Shown here: positions 27,622-37,590 of the stretch, one piece after another | How positions within the stretch are numbered: the stretch's first letter is position 1 | Layout: each line of letters begins with the position of its first letter | Position numbers and translations under genes: made by a program | Notes under the pieces: model-generated | Database searches by the model: none | Seen by the model: only the letters and a program-made list of their open reading frames with translations | Told to the model about the DNA's origin: nothing | Assembly (NCBI GenBank): GCA_951813545.1 | Contig: OX638352.1 | Span: forward strand, 4,046,835 to 4,110,834 | Direction: 5' to 3' | DNA length: 64,000 nucleotides | Source of the DNA: an uncultured Poribacteria bacterium | GTDB taxonomy: Bacteria > Poribacteria > WGA-4E > WGA-3G

Positions 27622-27846
27622 TTACTCCAATTCGAGTGATGCGCTGCGGATGTATTTCCATCCTATTGGTGAAAGTCTGAGATTTTTAACTCTTCTGTCA
27701 ATAACCAAAATCCGTTGCGCGTGTGCCAACGGCACCCACGGAATATCTCTGTGAAAGATTGCCTGTGCTTGCTGATAAAGTTGGATGCGTTCCTCACGAA
27801 AGACACTCATTCTGGCGCGTTCCAACACATCTTGCATCTCATCTTC
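27622..27846 (-). pseudogene. Remnant of a second peptide-type binding protein (C-terminal 75 codons)
   Basis: The frame YEDEMQDVLERARMSVFREE to the stop matches the last 75 residues of the gene at 27858-29450. They share PWVPLAHAQRILVI exactly and about 60 percent of positions overall. A stop lies immediately before it and no other part of such a gene is present. The divergence means it is not a fresh copy but the tail of a paralogue whose front was deleted. Confidence 0.8.
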
Positions 27847-27857
27847 ATACTATTGCT

Positions 27858-29450
27858 CTATTCCTCAATCCAAATTTGACGGAAGTACTTTGAAGTTAAT
27901 GGGTGGAATTTGAGATTCTTCACCTTTCTGTTTATGACCAAAATCCGTTGTGCGTGTGCCAACGGCACCCACGGCACATCTTTATGGAAAATCTGCTGTG
28001 CCTTTTGGTAGAGCGCAACCCGCTTTTCTCGGTCTGTAGTTGCTCTTGCCTGTTCTAAAGCGTTTTGCATTTCATCACTTCGATAAAACGCGATATTTCC
28101 GGCGGGCTTTTCCGCTGACGATTTACTTAAAAGGAAGTAAAGGAAGTTGTCTGGATCACCGAGGTCGGCACTCCAACCTAACATTGCCATATCGTGCTCA
28201 CCATTCTTCGTTTTCTCAAGATAGGTGCCCCAGTCAAAGGTCACAATTTTAGTCTCAACGCCAATATCTCGGAGCTCGGATTGTAGCACTTCTGCAAGCG
28301 CGCGCCCATCTGGAATATAGGGACGCGGAACCGGCAGTGCCCAGAGTGTTGTTTCAAAGCCATCAGGATATCCTGCCTCAGCAAGTAGCCGCTTTGCAAG
28401 TTCCGGGTCGTAGGCGTAATCCTCAATTGTGTCGTCGTAACCCCAGAGTGTCGGCGGAATCGGATTCTTTGCGGGAATACCCATGCCCTGATAGAGGTAC
28501 TCAATAATCGTAGCTTTGTTAATGGCGTGGTTTATCGCAAGTCGAACCTTTAGATTGTCGAAAGGTGCTTTATCCATGTTCATTGCCAAATAGCCAATAC
28601 TCATACCGGGTTGCGAGATCAACTCAAGCATCTCGTCATCTCGAATCTGTTGTAAATCGTCCGGATTTGGGAACTCCATCGCGTGAAGACTTCCCTCCTG
28701 AAGTTTGATGAGTCGCACCGAATTATCTGGAACGGATTGGAAAATAATCCTATCTAAAAAAGGCTTACCTCCCCAATATGTATCATTTGCTTCAAGCACA
28801 ATCTTATCGTTTCGATCCCACCGAACGAATTTGAAGGGCCCCGTACCAACAGGGTTATTGGTAAAATCTTCGCCCCATTTTTGCATTGCTGTTGGGCTAA
28901 CAATGGAAAACGGAGTTATTGCAATCGTATAGATAAAGGGGGCATAAGCCGTTTTAAGGTGAATCTGGACGGTAAAGTCATCAACGGCGGTAATTTTATC
29001 TACAATCTCTGCTAAACCGGTGGCTATCCAGTAAATGTAGCCGCCGCCAATCTTATGGAACGGATGTGTCTCATCATGCTGTCGGTTAAGGGAGAAGAGA
29101 ACGGCTTCGGCATTGAAGGGAGTTCCATCGTGGAAAGTCACGCCACGTCGAAGGTGGAAAGTCCATATCAAACCATCTTCCGAACTCTCCCAATGTGTCG
29201 CAAGTGCTGGTTCGAGGTCGGTGCTTTCATCTTTGTATTGAACGAGTGTATCGTAGATGTTGTCGCAGACTTTGAAGGATTCTCCATCTTCCTCGTGGGC
29301 AGGATCTAGTCCAACAGAATCTCCACCACGTCCCCAAATTAGGGTGTCACCGTGGTTTGAATGTGAATCGGCGAGTGCTGTGGAAAACGCTGTGAGTGAC
29401 CATGTTAGAAAAGTGAATAAGAGGATTCGTGTAAAAAACCTATATTTCAT
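27858..29450 (-). CDS. ABC transporter solute-binding protein, peptide/nickel type (SBP family 5)
   Basis: This 530-residue protein has a signal peptide (FFTRILLFTFLTWSLTAFST, cut near ALA-DS). The family-5 landmarks are DTLVQYKDESTDLEPALATH, WTFHLRRGVTFHDGTPFNAE and NNPVGTGPFKFVRWDRND. It would capture oligopeptides or related solutes outside the membrane for import. No permease or ATPase genes are near, so it is an orphan. GGAG lies before the ATG. The tail remnant of a relative lies just downstream. Confidence 0.92.
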   Translation of the reverse strand: MKYRFFTRILLFTFLTWSLTAFSTALADSHSNHGDTLIWGRGGDSVGLDPAHEEDGESFKVCDNIYDTLVQYKDESTDLEPALATHWESSEDGLIWTFHLRRGVTFHDGTPFNAEAVLFSLNRQHDETHPFHKIGGGYIYWIATGLAEIVDKITAVDDFTVQIHLKTAYAPFIYTIAITPFSIVSPTAMQKWGEDFTNNPVGTGPFKFVRWDRNDKIVLEANDTYWGGKPFLDRIIFQSVPDNSVRLIKLQEGSLHAMEFPNPDDLQQIRDDEMLELISQPGMSIGYLAMNMDKAPFDNLKVRLAINHAINKATIIEYLYQGMGIPAKNPIPPTLWGYDDTIEDYAYDPELAKRLLAEAGYPDGFETTLWALPVPRPYIPDGRALAEVLQSELRDIGVETKIVTFDWGTYLEKTKNGEHDMAMLGWSADLGDPDNFLYFLLSKSSAEKPAGNIAFYRSDEMQNALEQARATTDREKRVALYQKAQQIFHKDVPWVPLAHAQRILVINRKVKNLKFHPLTSKYFRQIWIEE

Positions 29451-29524
29451 AAATTTCTCCGGTGTTTGTTAATAAAGATGTGTGATTTATGATACAGAGT
29501 TTTCTGGAAAATGTCAAATGGTTT

Positions 29525-29608
29525 TCAGTTTTCGGTCTTCGGTTATCGGTAACAAGAGGCTTTTGTTAAACGAAAACCTCTTTAACCGACAACTGACACC
29601 TGATAACC
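29525..29608. repeat. Palindromic dispersed repeat
   Basis: In the gap 29451-29716, AAGAGG-C-TTTT (29554-29564) pairs with AAAA-CCTCTT (29573-29582) around an eight-base loop. Flanking it are GGTTATCGG on the left and CCGACAACTGACACCTGATAACC-type sequence on the right, related to the 18008 and 55501 repeats. The rest of the gap shows nothing clear. Confidence 0.55.
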
Positions 29609-29716
29609 AATATCAGGTTTGAAACCCTATTTCTATAAAAATCGTTTTATTAACCGGGATAATGTCTTAAGAGTCTTAAGAAGAATAGTAACACGGGTTA
29701 ATTTGCCTAAAAAATT

Positions 29717-31723
29717 ATGTTATCTTTTGAACAACTCATCCAGAATTTAACAGACACAACGCAACCGAGCATTGTACGCAGCAGTGCTATTGCAAGTCTC
29801 GTAGCGCAAGGCGACTCGCAAGGGATAAAGCACTTAATCGAGAGGCTTGCTGATTCAGATTCGGTGATACGGCGTGAAGCAGCGAAAGCACTTCAGCAAC
29901 TCGACGCGACTCGCGCGGAGGCGTCATTACTTGAAGCATTGCAAGTAGAATCAAATGATTTAACACTTTGGGCAATGCTTGAAGCTATCAGTGAGTTGGG
30001 GACACCGAGTGCCATTCCTACGCTCGAATCACTCTGTACTTTTGATTCTATGCTTACGCGGATGGAGGTAAAAAAAAGCATCACCCGTATTCAGACTCGT
30101 TATGCTGGCGGAGGCACTTCGGCACCGCCAGAAATGCCTGAACCCGAGCTGCGTGGTGAACAGATAGAAGCAAACGAACCTTCGCCAAGCGTCGAAGCGA
30201 TAGAACCGGAATCAAATCTTTCATACTCTCACAGTGAGCAAGGGTTTGAAACAGCTGCGTCTGACGATCCATTTATAGAACAGGTCGAAGATGGCGTGGC
30301 AAATGAGGTATCAGCAGCTGAATCTGATGACGGACAGCCAAGTGCCTCTGAAGGAGCAACATCCGCAGATCCGCCTATCAACCCAGACGAAAGGATCAGA
30401 ACGCCACTAGAAGCGATAATTAATGCTACGAATTACACACAATCCACTGAGGAACCGATTGAGATTACAGATGAAGTGGAATCCGCAGATGAGATAACTG
30501 ATGCTCCAGATGCCACGCACCCTGAACCTATAGACGAAACCGAACCTACAGAAACCGCATCGACTGATACAGAATCGACACAACGAGAAAAAGCGGATAA
30601 AGAAATAGAAGATTTAGCCGAATCCATCGCGCGCTCTTCTCATCTCGCGGGTTCTTCGGTTAACCTTCCTGTATTAGCACCCAATGCGGCGACTGTACCG
30701 TATGACACAAAGGGAACAGCACTTGAACCGCCACGTGCTAATTTTTTCCTTACCCTAATACATCCTGGCAGATACCTCTCTAAAAAATGGGTATACCGAA
30801 CGCGCGTTTATTTACTGTTATGGGCGACTCTCCTTATCGCTATAATCGGTTTCACCCAATATCAGAAGTACAGTAACGTAGAATTAAACACACTCTCTCG
30901 CATTGGACTTTCTGATAGCGAGCTACCAGAGTTGGTAAAACGCTCCTTGGCAGAAGGTGATTTCTACATTCAAGAGGGTTATTATAGGAAAGCCATTAAC
31001 TCGTACGAACTAAGTAAGAATCTCGGTATCTTACCGGCTAGTTTCTATAGAAAACTCGGATTGGCATATTTTAAGGAAGGTCAGTATGCCCTTGCCGTTG
31101 AGGCGTATGAACTGTTTTTAGAGGCACAAGAGAACACAAACCCCGATGTATTTGCCGCCGAAGCCTCACTCGTTGGTGTATATCCACTCACCTCAATAGG
31201 AAAGGGAACTACACGCGACTATAAAACCTACAATATCCTTGGCATAGCGTACATGAAACTCGGACGTGTCCTGGACGCACAACGCGCCTACGAACGGGCA
31301 ATACGTCTCGCGCCTAAATATGGCGAGGCTTACAATAACCTCGCTCGTCTCTATGTGGACAATTATCCGCAGGCAACTTTTGACAACCCGCAAGTTTCAG
31401 CACTATTTCCCACAGGTCTCGTTTTGCAAACTTCACCCAAACTGCGACTTGCTGAGGCGTTAGCCTATACAGCGGTAACACTGAATCCGGATGTCGCTGC
31501 CTATCATGATACTCTTGGCTGGGTTTTATCGAAGCGGGGTCAGGTGAACAAGGCAATGAAAACTTTAGAACGTGCCATTGATCTGCAGAGTGATGCTGTT
31601 GAACCCCACTATCATCTCGCGCAGGTCGCACTAAAAGCCAACGAACGGAAGAAGGCAGTAAAAGCAATCCGAAACGTATTCAAACTCAACCCTGCTTTTG
31701 TACCGCTCAATGCAGCAAAGTAG
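29717..31723 (+). CDS. HEAT-repeat / transmembrane / TPR-repeat protein
   Basis: This 668-residue protein has HEAT-like helices at residues 1-130 (SAIASLVAQGDSQGIKHLIE, SVIRREAAKALQQLDA), then a very acidic, Glu/Asp/Ser/Thr-rich stretch to about 330. A single membrane helix follows (YLLLWATLLIAIIGF, about 364-382), then TPR repeats (YYRKAINSYELSKNLG, QYALAVEAYELFLEAQ, RVLDAQRAYERAIRLAPKYG, NKAMKTLERAIDLQSD). No enzyme motif is present. It would be a scaffold with both ends carrying protein-binding repeats, the helix anchoring it in the membrane. The start has no clear ribosome site. Confidence 0.75.
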   Translation: MLSFEQLIQNLTDTTQPSIVRSSAIASLVAQGDSQGIKHLIERLADSDSVIRREAAKALQQLDATRAEASLLEALQVESNDLTLWAMLEAISELGTPSAIPTLESLCTFDSMLTRMEVKKSITRIQTRYAGGGTSAPPEMPEPELRGEQIEANEPSPSVEAIEPESNLSYSHSEQGFETAASDDPFIEQVEDGVANEVSAAESDDGQPSASEGATSADPPINPDERIRTPLEAIINATNYTQSTEEPIEITDEVESADEITDAPDATHPEPIDETEPTETASTDTESTQREKADKEIEDLAESIARSSHLAGSSVNLPVLAPNAATVPYDTKGTALEPPRANFFLTLIHPGRYLSKKWVYRTRVYLLLWATLLIAIIGFTQYQKYSNVELNTLSRIGLSDSELPELVKRSLAEGDFYIQEGYYRKAINSYELSKNLGILPASFYRKLGLAYFKEGQYALAVEAYELFLEAQENTNPDVFAAEASLVGVYPLTSIGKGTTRDYKTYNILGIAYMKLGRVLDAQRAYERAIRLAPKYGEAYNNLARLYVDNYPQATFDNPQVSALFPTGLVLQTSPKLRLAEALAYTAVTLNPDVAAYHDTLGWVLSKRGQVNKAMKTLERAIDLQSDAVEPHYHLAQVALKANERKKAVKAIRNVFKLNPAFVPLNAAK

Positions 31724-31739
31724 CGACGGTAAGGGAAAC

Positions 31740-34700
31740 TTAACGGATAATGGAAAATTTGCCAACACGCCGATCCGTTTCTGACGAAAGAACATAAACG
31801 TAAACACCACTACTGATACCAAAGAGCTCCCAAACCCTCCTATCCCTTTCATGCTCTGTCCGAGTAAATGAGGCAATACAGTTCCCACTGACATCATAGA
31901 TATAAATGTTAGTTCCCGCTGGTAGTTTATCGAATGTAACCTGATTACACTCTGCCACTGGATTGGGATAGATAATCACCTCTGCAAGCGTTGGTGCTGG
32001 AAGCATTATTGTCAACATTCTGGCATCCTCTGCGAGATCGGCACCGTATATATCCGAAAGTTGCAATGCCTCAATCTGGTAACGATTACCTGTACGGAAG
32101 ACTTCTGGAGAGAATGTAAGGACAACCCGCCTCTGTGCTTGGTCAAGGATCGCCGAGCGGGGCGCGTAGCTTTCCGAACCGTTTCCCGTGTTTCCGTGCT
32201 TGTGCAGGCGGTAACGTCCAGCGTGTGTTGCAGAGATACCCATCGGTTTGTCAAATTGCAGCAGAAGTTGACTCGGTGATGAAAGCGAAGCGGTAAGCAG
32301 TCGTGGGTGCTGGGTTGGGACAACAGATACCGATTTGGATTGCTCTGAAAGTCTACCGTTTGAATTCCGAGACGCAATTGCGTACCAGTATGTTTGTCCT
32401 GTTGTGAGTCCTGCGTCCGTGAAATGCGTTTCCCGAATCTCATCACGAATTTTTTTCAGTGAGTTTTCACGTTCTCCGCGATAGAGGGTGTATGTTACTG
32501 CATCCTGTGCTTCTTGCCAATTCAGATGCACAGAATGTTCATCAATCGGTTTCGCCGTAATTCCCCAGGGTGGGCTGAGCGGAACCCTCGACTGCACAGT
32601 TGCAGATGTAGGGGTCTCGAAAATGGTCAAGGCGTTATTGCTGTTAAACAGCAGGGCATTTGCCCCATTGCCATTCAGATCAACCACAATCGGATTGAAA
32701 GTGCTTGTCGCAGGGTGATGCCAGATAGGTCGATAATCTATCCCATCATACTGCACAAGGTAGAAGTTTGGCTGAGCAGCGATGCAAAGTTCATTGCGTC
32801 CATCGTTATTCGTGTCTGCAATAGTCATTCCATTTCCACCATCTCGCACGTCCCGGATACGTTGCCTCCACACAACGCGATAGGTATCATCACCATCCGA
32901 TTTGAAAATAGTTAAAAGCCAGTGATGATAACGGATATCAAGTTCTGTAGTTCCGACTTCGGTTCCCGTCTTCGCGCAGATAGCGAACTCTGCGTTTCCA
33001 TCACCGTCGATGTCTCCGGCAGCAAAGAGTTGTGGCGTGCCTTCAGGAAGCGTGCTTATCCACGTCTGCCTGTATTGGTTGTTTCCAATCGCTTCGTATA
33101 TGAACACCTCTCCATCGTCATCTCCACCTAAAACCTCTACCCGCCCATCGCCGTCGAAATCACCCGTAGCAAAATTCGCACTAATTCCGTTGCTTCCTCT
33201 CGTTGGATTTTCAAGCGTGGCTATAATGTTATGGTTGTTATCTCCGACTGCCTCGTATACCGAAATCGTGTTCGTGACATCATCGCGCGCAAAGATTTCA
33301 GGTGTGCCGTCTGCATCCACATCTGCGATTGTTCGACTCCACTGCCCGCGTGCTTCCCAGATTCGTTCCGTTGGCAATTCGCCTTGCGTGGGTTGCTCCA
33401 GCAGAAATGTTACGCCCGAAGCGTTGCACAATATCTCTATAAGTCCGTCGTTATCTGTATCCGCTGCCGCCCAAGGCAATAGGGGTTCAGGAAATGAAAA
33501 GACCCGCTCGTATGTCCCATTATCCGCTATCTCAAGAATTTGCGCCGTACCAGTTGCCATTTCGGCGGCGAAGAGTTCTAATCTCCCGTTTCCGTTTATA
33601 TCCACCGGTGAGGCAATAGCGTGAAATCCACTCTCAATTGATGCGACTTGCGAGAGGTGCGATATATGAATCGGGGTATCATTCACTTCAATCTGATATA
33701 ACCTGCCGTTATTGTCATCGATTTGCAGCTCTCCGACGCTACTTTTCACCGCTAATCGATATAAATAAGTTCCGGGAGGTCCGCCTAAATCGGATATGTT
33801 GACGAAATGAAGCAGATTCTCTGCGTCTGAATGGACAGTTCTATTGATATTTCCGTTTGTCTCAAGAATTTGGATTTTGCCTGTAGTTAATGCTTCCGTT
33901 TCCCACATCACCACTGAATTGAATTTGTTCCCCGCAAGCCACGGTTGTGCTTCATGCTTTATAATAAGAGGTTCCTCGTGAGTTACGTCAACAACCACCT
34001 TGGCTCTCTTGATGTCTCCATTTTCGGATTTGACACTCAGTCGCAGCGTATACCTGCCTTCCACTAAAGCAGAAGTGTCCCACTTGTGTAGGCACGCACT
34101 AAACTTCGGTTCAGTTTGCACGGTTCCCAAAGGGTACCATAAATTCGGCACTTCGCCGATGCCGTATTCTAACCAGTACTCAGAAAATTCAGCACCGCCT
34201 GCACTCCCGATGATTTCAATTCTATCGAAAATAACCTCGTGAGCTATCTCTGCGCCGACGATTTCAACGCCACCGTGAGATTGTTCGCTACCGAGAGCTT
34301 GTTGCAATGTCCGTTGAGCATTAATTTTCGCAACAAGCGATGTTGAAGCCGCGAGTGCTGTGTACGCATCAAGTGAACCGGCTCCAACGAGTTCGGTGAT
34401 AAAAAGCGGGTTCGCAGTCGCAATAAGTTTTTCTTGAACCTCTGTATTGGTGGTGTGTGGATTCTCGGACAAAACAAGCGCAGCAACGGCAGATACATGC
34501 GCAGCCGCCATAGATGTACCAGATCTCTTTCCGTATCCATAGTTAAGTTCCGTGCTAAGGATTTCTTCCGCCGGTGCAGCGACGCTAATTGTAGCACCAA
34601 AATTGGAACTGTCATACATCTGTTTTTCCCGTCCAAGTCCTGCAACGGAGATAACGGTTTTAAGACCTGCAGGATAATAAGACCCCGATACCGCTGAATT

Positions 34701-35660
34701 TCCGGCTGCACTGACTAAGACACACCCCTGGTAGTGAGCGTATTCGATCGCATCTTCTATAATGAAAGCGCGCACCGTATCTCCCCAACTCATGTTGATC
34801 ACACCTGCCCCGTTATCCGCTGCATAGACAATAGCAGCAGCGGCATCGTCATTCTGAATATACGTACCACCTCCAAATTTGAAACTGGCTCTTACGGGCA
34901 TTAAACGGCAGTTCCGCGCTATCCCCGCAATCCCGATCCCATTGTTTGCTTTCGCAGCGATGATACCGGAGACATGTGTCCCATGTCCTCCTTCGTCTTC
35001 AGGGTCGTTATCACGTTCTGTCCAATCACCACTGCCGAGAAGGGTTGGGGCATCGCTAAAATCCCATCCACTTCTGTCATCAACATAACCGTTTCCATCG
35101 TCGTCAACCCCGTTTCTTGGAATCTCACCGACGTTCTCCCAAAGCTGCGAACGAAATTCCGGATGTCGGGTTGCTATACCACTATCAACAACCGCTACTG
35201 TCACTTGCGGTTTTCCGTGTTCAATTTCCCATGCTTGCGGCATATTTAGTAAGGTTAAATTCCACTGTTCCGTATAACTCGGATCGTTCGGTGCCGTTTC
35301 CGCACAAAGTTGGTTGAGACGGTTGGTCTCAACTGCCTCAATCGCAGCATGCCGTTCATACCGTCGCCGTAAGGGTTCCAACGCCCATCCTATCGGAAAT
35401 CGAATGAGATAATTGCGCCGGAGTCGTGGATGTTGTCCTCCGGGCGTAGTAGGTGGAAAAATAGGGGAAATAGATACAGCACCGAGTCGCCTACTCAACG
35501 TTTCAAGTTGCTCGCTGGACGCATTTGGATGTAAACGCACAATCAGTTCTCCCGGTGTGTCGGTGATGTTAGAAAAATCGTCTGAACTGCTTTGGGCAAA
35601 GACGAATTGTGAATTTACGAATAGGACGAGAATGTAGAGATAGATATTTTTTTTTGTCAT
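31740..35660 (-). CDS. Secreted subtilisin-like (S8) serine protease with FG-GAP, FnIII and sorting-type C-terminus
   Basis: The protein is 1306 residues. A signal peptide (IYLYILVLFVNSQFVFA) is followed by an inhibitor-like propeptide and the S8 domain: Asp159 (VAVVDSG), His226 (GHGTHVSG), Asn321 and Ser383 (SGTSMAAAHVS). Then come sugar-binding-like strands, several FG-GAP repeats (VDINGNGRLELFAAE, DTDNDGLIEILC, DFDGDGRVEVLGG, DIDGDGNAEFAIC, DTNNDGRNELCIA), and a fibronectin III domain (SVHLNWQEAQDAVTYTLYRG). The end (VIIYPNPVAECNQVTF, IYIYDVSG, ISSGVYVYVL, VGKFSI) resembles the type IX secretion sorting or FlgD-Ig-like domain. Extracellular protein breakdown is likely. Convergent with the TPR gene. 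Confidence 0.9.
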   Translation of the reverse strand: MTKKNIYLYILVLFVNSQFVFAQSSSDDFSNITDTPGELIVRLHPNASSEQLETLSRRLGAVSISPIFPPTTPGGQHPRLRRNYLIRFPIGWALEPLRRRYERHAAIEAVETNRLNQLCAETAPNDPSYTEQWNLTLLNMPQAWEIEHGKPQVTVAVVDSGIATRHPEFRSQLWENVGEIPRNGVDDDGNGYVDDRSGWDFSDAPTLLGSGDWTERDNDPEDEGGHGTHVSGIIAAKANNGIGIAGIARNCRLMPVRASFKFGGGTYIQNDDAAAAIVYAADNGAGVINMSWGDTVRAFIIEDAIEYAHYQGCVLVSAAGNSAVSGSYYPAGLKTVISVAGLGREKQMYDSSNFGATISVAAPAEEILSTELNYGYGKRSGTSMAAAHVSAVAALVLSENPHTTNTEVQEKLIATANPLFITELVGAGSLDAYTALAASTSLVAKINAQRTLQQALGSEQSHGGVEIVGAEIAHEVIFDRIEIIGSAGGAEFSEYWLEYGIGEVPNLWYPLGTVQTEPKFSACLHKWDTSALVEGRYTLRLSVKSENGDIKRAKVVVDVTHEEPLIIKHEAQPWLAGNKFNSVVMWETEALTTGKIQILETNGNINRTVHSDAENLLHFVNISDLGGPPGTYLYRLAVKSSVGELQIDDNNGRLYQIEVNDTPIHISHLSQVASIESGFHAIASPVDINGNGRLELFAAEMATGTAQILEIADNGTYERVFSFPEPLLPWAAADTDNDGLIEILCNASGVTFLLEQPTQGELPTERIWEARGQWSRTIADVDADGTPEIFARDDVTNTISVYEAVGDNNHNIIATLENPTRGSNGISANFATGDFDGDGRVEVLGGDDDGEVFIYEAIGNNQYRQTWISTLPEGTPQLFAAGDIDGDGNAEFAICAKTGTEVGTTELDIRYHHWLLTIFKSDGDDTYRVVWRQRIRDVRDGGNGMTIADTNNDGRNELCIAAQPNFYLVQYDGIDYRPIWHHPATSTFNPIVVDLNGNGANALLFNSNNALTIFETPTSATVQSRVPLSPPWGITAKPIDEHSVHLNWQEAQDAVTYTLYRGERENSLKKIRDEIRETHFTDAGLTTGQTYWYAIASRNSNGRLSEQSKSVSVVPTQHPRLLTASLSSPSQLLLQFDKPMGISATHAGRYRLHKHGNTGNGSESYAPRSAILDQAQRRVVLTFSPEVFRTGNRYQIEALQLSDIYGADLAEDARMLTIMLPAPTLAEVIIYPNPVAECNQVTFDKLPAGTNIYIYDVSGNCIASFTRTEHERDRRVWELFGISSGVYVYVLSSETDRRVGKFSIIR

Positions 35661-35713
35661 AGTTGTTTGTGGCGTTGCTGTACGGCGTACCTTATATGTT
35701 TGCTACTTTAAAA

Positions 35714-35742
35714 TTGTAATTCTAAATCCAATCTGTTATATT
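35714..35742 (+). promoter_or_regulatory. Promoter before the acetolactate-synthase-like gene
   Basis: TTGTAA (35714-35719), a 17-base spacer and TATATT (35737-35742) with TG before it (CTGTTATATT). It lies about 70 bases before the start codon. Confidence 0.6.
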
Positions 35743-35811
35743 AATGATAGAGAATTCAGAGAGAAAAAACAAATTTTTCGTATGCTGCGAAAAACATAAG
35801 GAAGTGCATCT

Positions 35812-37449
35812 ATGAAAGCGTCAGAGCTGATCGTTAAATGCTTAGAAAATGAAAACGTTGACTATATTTTCGGATTACCGGGTGAGGAGAACTTGGATTT
35901 AATGGATGCCTTATTGGAATCCAATATTCAATTTATTCAGACCCGCGATGAGCGCGGCGCAGCCTTCATGGCAGATGTCTACGGACGACTCACTGGGCGC
36001 GCCGGTGTTTGTCTCTCTACTCTCGGTCCCGGAGCCATGAACCTTGTCACAGGCGTTGCTGATGCTAATATGGATAGGGCACCTCTCGTTGCAATCACCG
36101 GACAAGCGAGCCTCGACAGAATGCACAAAGAATCGCATCAATATATGGATGTCGTTTCCGTCTTCAAACCGATGACGAAATGGAATACACTCCTCCACCT
36201 CCCTGAAATCATACCGGAATCGGTCAGCAAAGCCTTTAAGGTCGCTACGGCAGAAAAGCCGGGGGCGACTCACATTGATTTTCCAGAGGATGTCGCAAAA
36301 ATGGAAGTCAGTGCGGAACCCGTACCACATGACTTTCCCAGTGAGGCGGAACCCGTTGCGTCCTGTTTGGCACGCGCAGCCCAGCTGATTAACGATGCAA
36401 AGCAACCTATTATCCTTGCAGGGAATGGCGTTGTCCGTCAAGGTGCCTCTCGAATTCTAACGCAATTTGCTGAACTGACGAATATCCCAGTTGCCCATAC
36501 CTTCATGGGCAAAGGCAGTATCCCGTGGACCCATCGACTCTCACTTCTCAGTGTCGGATTGCAAGCAAACGATTTCGTCTCTTGTGGATTCGATCGGGCA
36601 GACCTCGTTATCGCAATCGGCTATGATATTGTCGAATACCATCCACGCCTCTGGAATCCTGATCGGAACAAGAAACTTATCCATATTGACACGGAACCGA
36701 GCGAAAGTGATGCCGCTTATGTTACGGATGTCGAAATGGTCGGCAACATTCGGCAGAGCCTTAGACACCTAATGGCACAAGAGATCTATCCCAAAGATTC
36801 AGAGTATGCCTCAAATACCCTGCGGAAAATCATACTCGATCAACTCGACCAACATCGCGATGATGCCGGATTTCCGATGAAGCCGCAAAAAATTCTAAGT
36901 GATGTCCGTTCGGTCCTCGCTAAAGATGACATTCTTATCTCCGATGTTGGCGCACACAAAATGTGGATTGCCCGCATGTATCCATGTTACCAACCCAATA
37001 CATGCATCATCTCTAATGGGTTCGCCTCTATGGGCATCGCGCTACCGGGAGCTTTCGTCGCCAAACTTATCTATCCAGAACGTAAATGTTTGGCAATCTG
37101 CGGGGACGGTGGGTTCATGATGAACTCACAGGAACTCGAAACCGCAACAAGAACCGGTGTGCCGTTTGTCACGCTTATCTTCAATGATGAGGCTTACGGA
37201 CTTATTGAGTGGAAACAGATGAACGGCTTTGGTAGACCTGCACACATCGATTTCACGAATCCTGATTTTGTTAAATACGCCGAAGCCTTCGGTGCCAAGG
37301 GCTATAGAGTTGAAGGGAGTGACGAACTGGTGCCCATACTCAAAGATGCGTTCAGTCAGAAGGTCCCTTCGGTTATTGATTGTCCGGTGGATTACTCTGA
37401 AAACCTGCGTTTGACCGACGAACTTGGGCACCTAACATGTCCTATTTAA
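35812..37449 (+). CDS. Acetolactate-synthase-like ThDP enzyme, large subunit only
   Basis: This 545-residue protein has catalytic Glu47 (TRDERGAAFMADVYGRLTG), LGPGAMNLVTGVADANMD, and the ThDP/Mg motif GDGGFMMNSQELETATRTG. It is clearly related to acetolactate synthases of the catabolic (AlsS) type and has no small-subunit gene beside it. Its exact product could be acetolactate or another ThDP-dependent carboligation or decarboxylation. AAGGAAG lies upstream. The mtnA gene follows after 141 bases. It is distinct from ilvB at 11231. Confidence 0.88.
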   Translation: MKASELIVKCLENENVDYIFGLPGEENLDLMDALLESNIQFIQTRDERGAAFMADVYGRLTGRAGVCLSTLGPGAMNLVTGVADANMDRAPLVAITGQASLDRMHKESHQYMDVVSVFKPMTKWNTLLHLPEIIPESVSKAFKVATAEKPGATHIDFPEDVAKMEVSAEPVPHDFPSEAEPVASCLARAAQLINDAKQPIILAGNGVVRQGASRILTQFAELTNIPVAHTFMGKGSIPWTHRLSLLSVGLQANDFVSCGFDRADLVIAIGYDIVEYHPRLWNPDRNKKLIHIDTEPSESDAAYVTDVEMVGNIRQSLRHLMAQEIYPKDSEYASNTLRKIILDQLDQHRDDAGFPMKPQKILSDVRSVLAKDDILISDVGAHKMWIARMYPCYQPNTCIISNGFASMGIALPGAFVAKLIYPERKCLAICGDGGFMMNSQELETATRTGVPFVTLIFNDEAYGLIEWKQMNGFGRPAHIDFTNPDFVKYAEAFGAKGYRVEGSDELVPILKDAFSQKVPSVIDCPVDYSENLRLTDELGHLTCPI

Positions 37450-37590
37450 TGTCAGAGAACTGTACCGTGAATTTTGATTGCCCTGTGGCATGGAAAGTGC
37501 TATTATCTTTTAAACGCCAACCGTAGTCTTTTGTCTATTTACTTAGCAGGACACTTCGTTTTTTTTTACAGGAGGATACTGAACCCAAAA

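Noticed and set aside
27622..27837. 71-codon frame as a real small gene
   Set aside because: Its sequence matches only the tail of the neighbouring binding protein and it lacks a signal peptide and any other domain, so it is treated as a remnant.
32012..32446. 144-codon minus-strand frame in the protease tail
   Set aside because: It is an out-of-frame reading of the true gene, with no start signal.
33010..33624. 204-codon plus-strand frame inside the subtilisin gene
   Set aside because: Antisense to FG-GAP repeats of the protease; the repeats in the real gene produce its apparent low-complexity pattern.
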